From assembly GCF_018332715.1 (NCBI RefSeq), contig NZ_BOQP01000002.1, positions 1 through 64,000 on the forward strand: a stretch of DNA of 64,000 bases, in the 5' to 3' direction. The notes below the pieces were generated by a model. That model was given only the letters and a program-made list of their open reading frames with translations, was not told the DNA's origin and did not search any database. This DNA comes from Winogradskya consettensis. GTDB lineage: Bacteria; Actinomycetota; Actinomycetes; Mycobacteriales; Micromonosporaceae. A program made the position numbers and the translations under genes. This document shows, piece by piece, positions 33,080 through 43,303 of this stretch (position 1 is its first letter; each line of letters starts with the position of its first letter).

Positions 33080-34297
33080 GTGAAGATGAACCACCGCGGT
33101 GCAATCGTCGCCCTCGGCGCTGCCTGCTTTGCCTATGTCACGGCGGAAACCATCCCTGTGGGGCTGCTACCGGAGATCGCGTCCGGTCTGCGGGTCAGCG
33201 AGGCGGACGTCGGCCTGCTGCTGACGAGCTACGCACTCGTCGCCGGTCTGACCACCATCCCGCTGACCGCGTTGACCATGCGGGTCCCGCGGCACGTGCT
33301 GCTCGCCGTCACCCTGGGAATCTTCGCGACAGCGCAGTTGGTGGCAGCTTTCGCCCCCACCTTCCTCATCCTCGCCCTGTCCCGGCTGATCTGTGCGGTG
33401 GCGCACGGCGTGTTCTGGTCGACAGTCGCGCCGGTGGCCGCCAGGCTGGCCCCGGCCGGGCAGGCGGGCAAGGCGACCGCCATGGTCTTCCTCGGCAATT
33501 CGCTGGCCCTGGTGCTCGGTGTGCCGCTCGGGACGGCGCTCGGGCAGTGGCTGGGCTGGCGGGTCGCGCTGCTCGTGCTGGCGGGGATCGGGGTCGCCTG
33601 TGTGGCGGCGTTGCTGCTGGTGCTGCCCAAGCTTCCGCCGCTGCCGCACGACCTCGCCACCCGCGCCGGCGCGCAGCTGCGTAACTCGGTGCGGATCGCC
33701 CGCTCCGGGTCGGTCGCGGTGGTCTGCCTGCTCACCCTGGCGATCGTGGTCGGGCACTTCGCTGCTTACACGTACGTCGCGCCGCTCGTGCGCCGCGATG
33801 CCGGGCTCGAGGGCGGTGGGCTGAGCCTCGTGCTGCTCGGGTACGGCGCCGCGGGCCTGCTCGGCAACTGGCTCGTCGGCCGCTGGGTGGACCGGCGCCC
33901 GCGCCCGCTGCTCACCACGCTGATCTCGGCGATCGTGGTCTCGCTGGCGCTGCTGGTGCCGGTGCTCGGGCCGGTGCCGACGATCGCGGCGATCCTGGTC
34001 TGGGGCGGGGCGTTCACGGCGCTTCCGGTGGTGCTCCAGACGACGATCATGCGGGTGGCGCCGAAGGCACGGGAGTCGGCGTCGGCGGTGTACGTGGTCG
34101 CGTTCCAGGTCGGCATCGGCGGCGGCGCGTTCCTCGGCGAGCGGATGGTCAGCAACGGCCTGCTGGCGTGGCTCCCCGTGCTGGCTGCTCTGCTCGCCCT
34201 GAGCGCCGGAGTGGTCGTGCTGCTCGCCCGCCAGACGTTCCCGTCACACGCCCCGCACCACGACGAAGCCGACGACCACGTTCTGGTGCACGCCTGA
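33080..34297 (+). CDS. MFS transporter (DHA1 drug/sugar exporter type)
   Basis: 405 residues, 12 predicted helices. Matches the AraJ/SotB-like DHA1 group: FAYVTAETIPVGLLPEIASGL at the start, motif A-like LTTIPLTALTMRVPRHVLL, and HGVFWSTVAPVAARLAP. Its export substrate is unknown. GTG 33080 is chosen because TATTCT (33068-33073) ends 6 nt upstream; ATG 33086 is the alternative. Ends in a His/Asp tail (HAPHHDEADDHVLVHA). Confidence 0.82.
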   Translation: MKMNHRGAIVALGAACFAYVTAETIPVGLLPEIASGLRVSEADVGLLLTSYALVAGLTTIPLTALTMRVPRHVLLAVTLGIFATAQLVAAFAPTFLILALSRLICAVAHGVFWSTVAPVAARLAPAGQAGKATAMVFLGNSLALVLGVPLGTALGQWLGWRVALLVLAGIGVACVAALLLVLPKLPPLPHDLATRAGAQLRNSVRIARSGSVAVVCLLTLAIVVGHFAAYTYVAPLVRRDAGLEGGGLSLVLLGYGAAGLLGNWLVGRWVDRRPRPLLTTLISAIVVSLALLVPVLGPVPTIAAILVWGGAFTALPVVLQTTIMRVAPKARESASAVYVVAFQVGIGGGAFLGERMVSNGLLAWLPVLAALLALSAGVVVLLARQTFPSHAPHHDEADDHVLVHA

Positions 34298-34407
34298 TTG
34301 TGATCCTGAAGCCTTTAGTCCGCGGCTCACCGGTGAAGCTGCCTCCATGGCCTCGCTGAAGAGGCTGAATTTGATCTTGAAAAGAGGGGCCACGCACGCA
34401 GAACGAA

Positions 34408-34456
34408 GGGCCCGGGGATCCGTTCTCGGAGCGCCAGCTCCTGGATCCTCGGGCCC
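34408..34456. terminator. Nested hairpin between the MFS gene and pat
   Basis: Outer arms GGGCCCGGGGATCC and GGATCCTCGGGCCC (13 of 14 paired) enclose a second hairpin GGAGC-GCCA-GCTCC (34428-34441). It lies in a 216-bp gap between two convergent genes, so a bidirectional terminator is the simple reading. A TTGATCTT direct repeat (about 34373 and 34505) flanks it. No coding frame is seen in the gap. Confidence 0.55.
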
Positions 34457-34513
34457 GGCCTCGACGGGAGTTGCGGTCAGCACTACCCACCGAGCTACGA
34501 CATCTTGATCTTT

Positions 34514-35593
34514 TTAGATCGCGGCTTTCTCGGCCACTGCGAGGAACGTGTCGTTTTCTTCGGGGGTGCCGATCGTGACGCGGACGCCGTCGCCTTGGAA
34601 GGGCCGGACGATCACTCCGCGCTGCTCGCAGGCCGCACCGAAAGCAGCGGCCCGGTCGCCCAGCGGGAGCCAGACGAAGTTGGACTGGCTCGACGGGACG
34701 TCGGGGAAGATCTTGCGGATCGCCTCGGTGACCCGGGCCCGCTCGTCGACGACGATGGCGCAGCGCCGCCTGACCTCGGCCTCCTGGTCGAGGGCCGCGA
34801 GTGCGGCGGCCTGGGCGACCATGCTGGTCGAGAACGGCGTGAGCACCTTGCGGATGGCACCGGCCACCTCGGGCTGCGCCACCAGATAACCGACCCGCAG
34901 GCCCGCCAGACCCCAGGCCTTGCTCAAGGTCCGGAGAACAACAACATTCGGTCGATCACCGTACGCGCGGAGCCCGTCAGGCACGTCCGCATCGGTGACG
35001 AATTCGCGGTATGCCTCGTCGAGCACCACGAGCGTGTCGTCGGGGACGGCGTCGAGGAACCGGTCGAGCTCGTCCTTGCGGGAGCTGGTGCCGGTCGGGT
35101 TGTTGGGGTTGCAGACGATCACGAGCCTGGTCCGGTCGGTGATCGCGCCGGCCATCGCGGGGAGGTCGTGCCCGTGCGCCGCGGTGTTCGGCACGCGGAC
35201 GCTGGTGGCACCCACCCCGGCGGCGATGATCGGGTACGCCTCGAACGAGCGCCACGAGTACACGACCTCGTCACCCGGCAGGCACGTCGCCTTGACCAGG
35301 TGCTCGGCGAGCGCCACCGAGCCGCCACCGGTGACGATGCGGTCAGCGTCGACGTCCAGCCAGCCGGCGAGCTTGTCGCGCAGCGCCACCGAACCGGCGT
35401 CCGGGTAGCGGTGCGACTGGGTGACCGCCTCCGCGATCGCCTCGGCCACGCCGGGCAGCGGCCCGAACGGCACCTCGTTGCTGGCCAGCTTGATCGCCTC
35501 GGCGAGGCCGAGCTCGCGGGCCACATCCGCGACGTTCCGGCCGGCCACGTACGCGGGCAGCGCGTCCAGGTCCGCGCGCGTCAACCTGGTCAT
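34514..35593 (-). CDS. pat: Aromatic amino acid / histidinol-phosphate-type aminotransferase
   Basis: 359 residues. Fold-type I PLP aminotransferase: [31 protein letters not shown] and the PLP-lysine loop [16 protein letters not shown]. The closing NFVWLPLG and [13 protein letters not shown] match mycobacterial Pat (Rv3772) rather than biosynthetic HisC. It sits last in an operon with hpd, so it likely makes 4-hydroxyphenylpyruvate from tyrosine. ATG overlaps the RDD stop (ATGA). A HisC role is the alternative. Confidence 0.82.
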   Translation of the reverse strand: MTRLTRADLDALPAYVAGRNVADVARELGLAEAIKLASNEVPFGPLPGVAEAIAEAVTQSHRYPDAGSVALRDKLAGWLDVDADRIVTGGGSVALAEHLVKATCLPGDEVVYSWRSFEAYPIIAAGVGATSVRVPNTAAHGHDLPAMAGAITDRTRLVIVCNPNNPTGTSSRKDELDRFLDAVPDDTLVVLDEAYREFVTDADVPDGLRAYGDRPNVVVLRTLSKAWGLAGLRVGYLVAQPEVAGAIRKVLTPFSTSMVAQAAALAALDQEAEVRRRCAIVVDERARVTEAIRKIFPDVPSSQSNFVWLPLGDRAAAFGAACEQRGVIVRPFQGDGVRVTIGTPEENDTFLAVAEKAAI

Positions 35594-36855
35594 CGTCGTC
35601 CTCCGGTCGGGTCGTTCTCGTTCTCGGGCTTGAGCTGCGCCGGCGGCTGGGCGTGCCCGGGCGGGGCCATGACCACCACGGTGCCGGCCGACTTGTCATG
35701 CAGGGCCTGGTGCAGCTTCTGGTCGAAGAGCACCGACCCGGAGTCGATCAACTGGGCCAGGAACCCGACGCCGTAGCAACTCCACAGCGGCGTCCACATC
35801 CCGAGCCGGCCCCAGCGCCGGAACGCCCGCCCGAAGCCGAGCGCGGAGGTGTCCTCCACCTTGACCACCTTGACCCCGAGCAGCCGTTTGCCCAGCGTCT
35901 GCCCGCTGTTGGCCAGCGCGGGGACTTCGTAGGCGAACCAGAGCGCCGTGGTCACCACCAGGATGGTCAGCATGATGTAGCTCGACCGGGCCGAGGCGGC
36001 TTCGGGCGTCGCCAGGGGGTCCTCCATCGTCGCGCGGAAGATCGGTTCCACTTCCTGCCACCACTGGTACGCCAGCCAGCCGTTCACCAGCACGTTCAGC
36101 ACGAGCACCGCGACGATGTCGATCAGGCGCGCTACGAGGCGACGACCGAGCCCGGCCAGCGGGAGGCCGTGCGGGCGGGCCTGGACCTGGTAGGGGAACG
36201 GGTACGCCTGCATCGGGAAGCCGGGCGGCGGCGTCCAGCCTGCCGGGGGCGTCCATCCGGGCGGCGGCTGCCATCCCGGTTGGGGCTGCCACCCGGGCTG
36301 GGGCTGCCATCCGGGCTGGGGCTGCCATCCGGGCGGGGCCTGCCCTGGCTGAACCGCTCCTGGGTTTCCCGGGCCGGGATAAGGGGCACCGGGGTAGCCC
36401 GCGCCTGGCTGGGCCGCGCCTGGCTGACCAGCGCCTGGGTTGGTCGCGCCTGGATGACCAGCGCCTGGGTTGGTCGTGCCTGGCTGGGTTGAGTCAGGGT
36501 TGGTCGCGCCGGGGTGGGTCGGTGGGGGCTGCCAGCCGGGGGGTGCCCAGCCCGGGGGCGGGGTCCAGCCGGGGGGTGGGGTCCAGCCCTGCGGGGGTGC
36601 CCAGCCCTGCGGCGGCGTGCTGCCTGCGGCCGGATACTGCGGGCTGGGCGCAGGTGTGGGCTGCCCGATTTGTACGGCCTGGGAGGCGGGCGCAGGATCG
36701 GGGTCGGGGGTCGGGGGCTCCTCGGCGGGCGGGGGGCCGTCGGGCGGGGTCTGGTCCGCCGGGATCGCCTTGCCGAGCCAGCCCTCGCCGTCCCACCAGC
36801 GCTGGGTCTCGGGGTCGGCCGGGTCCTTGTACCAACCGGCGGAAAGCGAACTCAT
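35590..36855 (-). CDS. DUF2510-RDD membrane protein
   Basis: 421 residues. N-terminal DUF2510 ([18 protein letters not shown], residues 6-23), then a ~190-residue Pro/Gly/Trp-rich tail of GWQPQP and GWTPPP repeats, then an RDD domain with three transmembrane helices ([35 protein letters not shown]). RDD proteins are membrane proteins, in some cases ion antiporters. ATGA overlaps at both ends place it firmly between the second RDD gene and pat. Confidence 0.82.
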   Translation of the reverse strand: MSSLSAGWYKDPADPETQRWWDGEGWLGKAIPADQTPPDGPPPAEEPPTPDPDPAPASQAVQIGQPTPAPSPQYPAAGSTPPQGWAPPQGWTPPPGWTPPPGWAPPGWQPPPTHPGATNPDSTQPGTTNPGAGHPGATNPGAGQPGAAQPGAGYPGAPYPGPGNPGAVQPGQAPPGWQPQPGWQPQPGWQPQPGWQPPPGWTPPAGWTPPPGFPMQAYPFPYQVQARPHGLPLAGLGRRLVARLIDIVAVLVLNVLVNGWLAYQWWQEVEPIFRATMEDPLATPEAASARSSYIMLTILVVTTALWFAYEVPALANSGQTLGKRLLGVKVVKVEDTSALGFGRAFRRWGRLGMWTPLWSCYGVGFLAQLIDSGSVLFDQKLHQALHDKSAGTVVVMAPPGHAQPPAQLKPENENDPTGGRR

Positions 36856-37664
36856 GGCGCAACCTTTATCACGACTGTCCCTGCGGCCTTGTCGTGCAGG
36901 GTCTGCTGGTAGGGCTTGTCCGACAGTTGCCAGAGGCCGTCCACGAAGCTGAAGAACGGGACGAGGCCACCGACGAATTCCACCAGGTAGCGCTTGGCGG
37001 CGCGGCCCCGGGTGAGCTTGGCGCCGGGTTCGAGCGGGACCACCTGGAGCTTGAGCCACTTCTTGCCGAACGTCTGGCCGCCGCGGTACATCATCTCGAC
37101 GTAGTAGACGTAGTACGCGATGAGGACGAACAGGACGAGACCCAGCTCCAGCAGCAGGAACGGGACGAAGAGATCGTCGATGAAGGCGCTCGGGTCCGGC
37201 GTTGCGTACGGGTCGCTGTAGGTCGTCGCCATGTTGTCGAACGTGCTGGTGATCAGCCAGATGTAGATCGGCAGGAACAGCACGGTCGCCACGGCCGACA
37301 GGAGAGCGCTGTCGATCATGTACGCCAGCAGGCGCGTCCCGAAGTCGGCCAGCGGCCGTCCGTCGGGGCTCAGCGGCACCGGCATCGGCCGATAGCCGTG
37401 CGGCCCCGATCCGGGAGGCGGCGGCCAGTAACCGCCGGGCGGGGGCGGGCCGTACCCGGACGGCGGCGGGCCGTACCCGGCTGGCGGCCCGTATCCGGGC
37501 TGGGGCGGGCCATAACCGCCGGGCTGGGGTGGCACGTGGCCGGTCGGCTGGGGCGGGCCGTAGCCCGGCTGGGGTGGGGGGAGGGCGCCGGGCGGCGCCG
37601 GGGCGCCGACCGGCCCGGTGCCGGGCCGGCCCGCGTCCGGGGCGTCGTCTTGTGCTGCGGTCAC
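36852..37664 (-). CDS. RDD-family membrane protein with Pro/Gly/Tyr-rich N-terminus
   Basis: 270 residues from GTG 37664. Residues ~15-95 are GYGPPP/PQPGG repeats. The RDD domain follows ([40 protein letters not shown]) with three membrane helices. It ends in [15 protein letters not shown], nearly the same as [15 protein letters not shown] of the neighbouring RDD protein, so they are paralogues. It begins 10 bp after the hpd stop and overlaps the next gene (ATGA). Confidence 0.82.
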   Translation of the reverse strand: MTAAQDDAPDAGRPGTGPVGAPAPPGALPPPQPGYGPPQPTGHVPPQPGGYGPPQPGYGPPAGYGPPPSGYGPPPPGGYWPPPPGSGPHGYRPMPVPLSPDGRPLADFGTRLLAYMIDSALLSAVATVLFLPIYIWLITSTFDNMATTYSDPYATPDPSAFIDDLFVPFLLLELGLVLFVLIAYYVYYVEMMYRGGQTFGKKWLKLQVVPLEPGAKLTRGRAAKRYLVEFVGGLVPFFSFVDGLWQLSDKPYQQTLHDKAAGTVVIKVAP

Positions 37665-37674
37665 GCTGACAGTG

Positions 37675-38883
<1,209 letters not shown>

Positions 38884-38900
38884 TCAGTCTGCACATTCGG

Positions 38901-38906
38901 TAGGGT
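38901..38906 (+). promoter_or_regulatory. -10 box of the Lrp/AsnC gene
   Basis: TAGGGT, a perfect TAGRRT box, ends 11 nt before ATG 38918, giving a leader of about 5 nt. A TTGG element lies 15-17 nt upstream. The 88-bp gap also serves hpd on the other strand. Confidence 0.6.
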
Positions 38907-38917
38907 CTGAAGTCACT

Positions 38918-39403
38918 ATGGCTGTACAAGATGTCCACCTCGACGCGCTCGATGGTCAACTCCTGGGACTGCTCACCGAGGAGCCGCGCATCGGCGTGCT
39001 CGAGATCTCGCGACGCCTCGGCGTCGCCCGCGGCACGGCACAGGCCAGGCTGGACAAGTTGCTCGCCCGCGGAGCGATACGCGGCTTCGGCCCGGAGGTG
39101 TCACCGGCCGCCATCGGGTTCGGGGTGATGAGCTTCGTGACCCTGGAGATCTCCCAGCGCTACGGGCACGCCGCGGTCACCGCCCACCTGGCGGAGATCC
39201 CGGAGGTGCTGGAGGCGCACACGATCACGGGCAGCGGCGACCTGATGTGCCGGATCGTGGCCCGGTCCAACGCCGACCTCCAACGGGTGATCGATCAGAT
39301 CGTCGGGTACGCGGGCATCGTCCGCGCCTCCACGATCGTCGCGCTCGCCGAGCAGATTCCGTACCGGACGATGCCCCTGGTCAGAGCCGCCAGCGGGGCA
39401 TAA
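38918..39403 (+). CDS. Lrp/AsnC-family transcriptional regulator
   Basis: 161 residues. N-terminal helix-turn-helix (DALDGQLLGLLTEEPRIGVLE, ISRRLGVARGTAQARLDKL) and C-terminal RAM ligand domain (VTLEISQRYG, EAHTITGSGDLMCRIVA). These regulators sense amino acids. Placed back to back with hpd, it is the obvious candidate regulator of tyrosine catabolism. Confidence 0.9.
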   Translation: MAVQDVHLDALDGQLLGLLTEEPRIGVLEISRRLGVARGTAQARLDKLLARGAIRGFGPEVSPAAIGFGVMSFVTLEISQRYGHAAVTAHLAEIPEVLEAHTITGSGDLMCRIVARSNADLQRVIDQIVGYAGIVRASTIVALAEQIPYRTMPLVRAASGA

Positions 39404-39442
39404 GGCTCCGACACGGGCTTATCGGGCTGATTCCCCCGCGCT

Positions 39443-40780
39443 GTGGATCTCAGTACCGTGTCGGACGTGGCATCTACCGGCGCGAAGGGCGCGGCTCTCA
39501 TCGGCGTCGTGGCTGTCGTCGTGCTGGCCACCACCGGAGTGTGGAACCCCTGGCCGAACGTCTGGTCGTGGGTGACCCAGAGCGACCCGATCGCCGAGGG
39601 GGTCGCGAGCTGGCAGGCCCCGATCGGTGGCTCCCCGCACAGCATCACGATCACCGGCGGCTCGGTGATCGTCGAATACCGCACTTCCGTCGAGGCGTAC
39701 GGCCTGACCGCCGGCGTGAAGCTCTGGAAGTCCGACGCCGACTGGGCCGGGGTCGCCGGAAGCGGCGGTGACGCCGTGGTCGTGGTCGGCCGCCTGCTCA
39801 CCAAGGGTTACGAGGTGCTCGACCCCGCCACGGGAGCGGTCCGGCGCCGCGACACCGACGCGACGGCGGTCTGGACGTATTCGGACATGATCCTCGACAT
39901 GCGCTGCCTGAAGGCCGGGGCGTGCGAGCTGAGCGCGTGGGAGCCGCACGGCAGCAAACCGGAGTGGACGGTGTCGACGCCCGGTATCGGCTTCGTGCTC
40001 AACGCGTCGAACCCGGATCTGCCCGACACCCAGCCGATCAGCGCCGCGCAGATCGACTCCCACGCCGCCGGCCCGCAGGCGCTGCCCGACCTGATCGGGC
40101 TCCCCGGCGACGGCAGGATCCAGGTCATCGACACCGCGCGGGGACGGGTGTCGCAGACCCGCACGCCCGCCCGCGACCAGCGCGTCGCGGTCGTCGGCAG
40201 CCGGGTGCTCACGGTCACGGGGGAGGCGCGTGACGGCACTTGCTACTACGACGTGACCGCCCATGACCCACCGAACGGGCGGACGGTGTGGCAGCGCGAC
40301 GGGCTCAATCTGCGTACGGCGGACAACGGCTCGGACTGCAAGCAGGAACGGGACCCGGCCGGCGGCTCCGATGTGGTGCTCGGCGTCGACCCGTACGGGC
40401 GGCAGGAGCTGATCGCCGCGCACGACGGGCGCAACCTGTGGCGCGGTGAGGACGGGCAGAACGTGCTCGCCGTCAACAACTCGTACGCGCTCATCCGCAG
40501 CGCCGACAGCAAGACCCTGACCGCGCGGTCGTTCGGCCGGGGTTCGGTGGCGTGGCGGCGACCCGTCACCGCGGAATCGTCGGCGGGGATCACCACGTAT
40601 GCCGCGATCATCTCCGATCCCAAGGCCGGGCGGCTGGTGGCGGTGAGTCCGCGTAACGGGGACGTGCTGATCGAGGCGCGTACCGATGCCAAGGTCTTCG
40701 CGGCCGGTCCGGCAGGCCTGATCCTGGTCTCCGGCCGGGACATGGCATACCTCCCATACCGGGCAACACCCGCGAAGTGA
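39443..40780 (+). CDS. Membrane-anchored PQQ-like beta-propeller protein
   Basis: 445 residues. N-terminal transmembrane helix (residues ~15-31, GAALIGVVAVVVLATTG), then a propeller-type outer domain (SVEAYGLTAGVKLWKS, YEVLDPATGAVRRRD, LIAAHDGRNLWRGEDG, VAVSPRNGDVLIEA). Several Cys pairs. Function unknown. The start could instead be GTG 39467, which lies 7 nt after TACCGT (39454-39459). Same architecture as the gene at 29640. Confidence 0.68.
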   Translation: MDLSTVSDVASTGAKGAALIGVVAVVVLATTGVWNPWPNVWSWVTQSDPIAEGVASWQAPIGGSPHSITITGGSVIVEYRTSVEAYGLTAGVKLWKSDADWAGVAGSGGDAVVVVGRLLTKGYEVLDPATGAVRRRDTDATAVWTYSDMILDMRCLKAGACELSAWEPHGSKPEWTVSTPGIGFVLNASNPDLPDTQPISAAQIDSHAAGPQALPDLIGLPGDGRIQVIDTARGRVSQTRTPARDQRVAVVGSRVLTVTGEARDGTCYYDVTAHDPPNGRTVWQRDGLNLRTADNGSDCKQERDPAGGSDVVLGVDPYGRQELIAAHDGRNLWRGEDGQNVLAVNNSYALIRSADSKTLTARSFGRGSVAWRRPVTAESSAGITTYAAIISDPKAGRLVAVSPRNGDVLIEARTDAKVFAAGPAGLILVSGRDMAYLPYRATPAK

Positions 40781-40828
40781 CCCAGCTGGTTGGCACCCTC
40801 GGCGGGCGCTGGCCTAGGCTTTCCGGTC

Positions 40829-42496
<1,668 letters not shown>

Positions 42497-42518
42497 GCCG
42501 CTGAGCCGCTGAGGCCGA

Positions 42519-43040
42519 TCAGGTCGCGCAGAAGCCGGTCACCGGGGTCATCCACTCCGTGATCTGGGCCTCGATGGTCTTCTCGAAGTCCTTCTCGGTC
42601 TTGATCTTGTCGAAGAACTTGGTGTCCGTGGCGCTGGCGGTGAGCTTGGCAGCCGAGGCGGCACCGGCGTCCTGGATCTTCGGATCCTGGGCCGCGGCGG
42701 TCTCCTTCTTCAGCTGGGCGCCGGCATCCTTGAGCTGCTTGCCCGCTGCCTTCTCGGCGGCGTCGGCTTCCTTGGTCTGCTTCTTCTCCTTGTACGCGAT
42801 CATCTTGCCGATCTCCGTACCGAAGTCCTCGAGCTCGGTGTTGTAGATCTTCGTGACCTTGGCGCAGACCGCCCTGGTGTTCGCCGAGTAGTCCGGCGGC
42901 GGGGTCGTCGACGCCGGCGCCGACGAGGGTGTGACGATCGTCGGGGCCTCGGTCGCGGAGTCCGTGTCGCCGTCGCTGCTGCAGGCCGCTCCGCTGAGAA
43001 GCAGTCCACCGAACGTCACGGCGATGAGGGCGCGTCGCAT
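42519..43040 (-). CDS. Probable lipoprotein with coiled-coil region
   Basis: 173 residues. Signal peptide ends LLLSGAACSS with Cys 20 as the likely lipid site, although position -3 is Gly rather than Leu. Then a Thr/Pro/Ser linker and a helical, Lys/Ala/Glu-rich body (KEADAAEKAAGKQLKDAGAQ) that may form a coiled coil; two Cys near the ends of the mature part. Not recognised. Convergent with the class I fumarase gene, separated by 22 bp containing GCCGCTGA repeats. Confidence 0.65.
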   Translation of the reverse strand: MRRALIAVTFGGLLLSGAACSSDGDTDSATEAPTIVTPSSAPASTTPPPDYSANTRAVCAKVTKIYNTELEDFGTEIGKMIAYKEKKQTKEADAAEKAAGKQLKDAGAQLKKETAAAQDPKIQDAGAASAAKLTASATDTKFFDKIKTEKDFEKTIEAQITEWMTPVTGFCAT

Positions 43041-43137
43041 AAAGATCCTGTTCGTCGGGGAAGTCCAAAAACCCCGCCGACGATACTTCCGCAGCTAGTC
43101 GCCGTCCAACTTCGCACAGCGACGGCCCCACGATGAA

Positions 43138-43167
43138 CAGCTCGCCCACCATCCGGTGGACGAGCTG
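43138..43167. terminator. Hairpin in the gap before the SARP genes
   Basis: CAGCTCGCCCACC / GGTGGACGAGCTG pair at 12 of 13 positions with loop ATCC. It lies in the 263-bp gap between the divergent lipoprotein and the first SARP gene. A second inverted repeat ACACCCCC/GGGGGTGT (43169-43206) follows at once. Either an operator region or structured leader DNA; no gene is in the gap. Confidence 0.5.
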
Positions 43168-43303
43168 AACACCCCCGTTACGACCGCCCCGCCCCGTAGG
43201 GGGTGTCGGGTGCAGGAGCGGAGCGGCCGTTGCTCCCACAGAGTGTCTTGTGGCTCTCTCGTTCCACTGTCGTTGCGCTCTCACCGGCTAAGGTCGGAAA
43301 TCG

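Noticed and set aside
34440-34513. tRNA-like sequence on the minus strand (GTAGCTCGGTGGGTAG resembling a D arm)
   Set aside because: The D stem has a T-T mismatch, no anticodon stem forms and there is no GTTCGA-type T arm; treated as chance similarity next to the nested hairpin.
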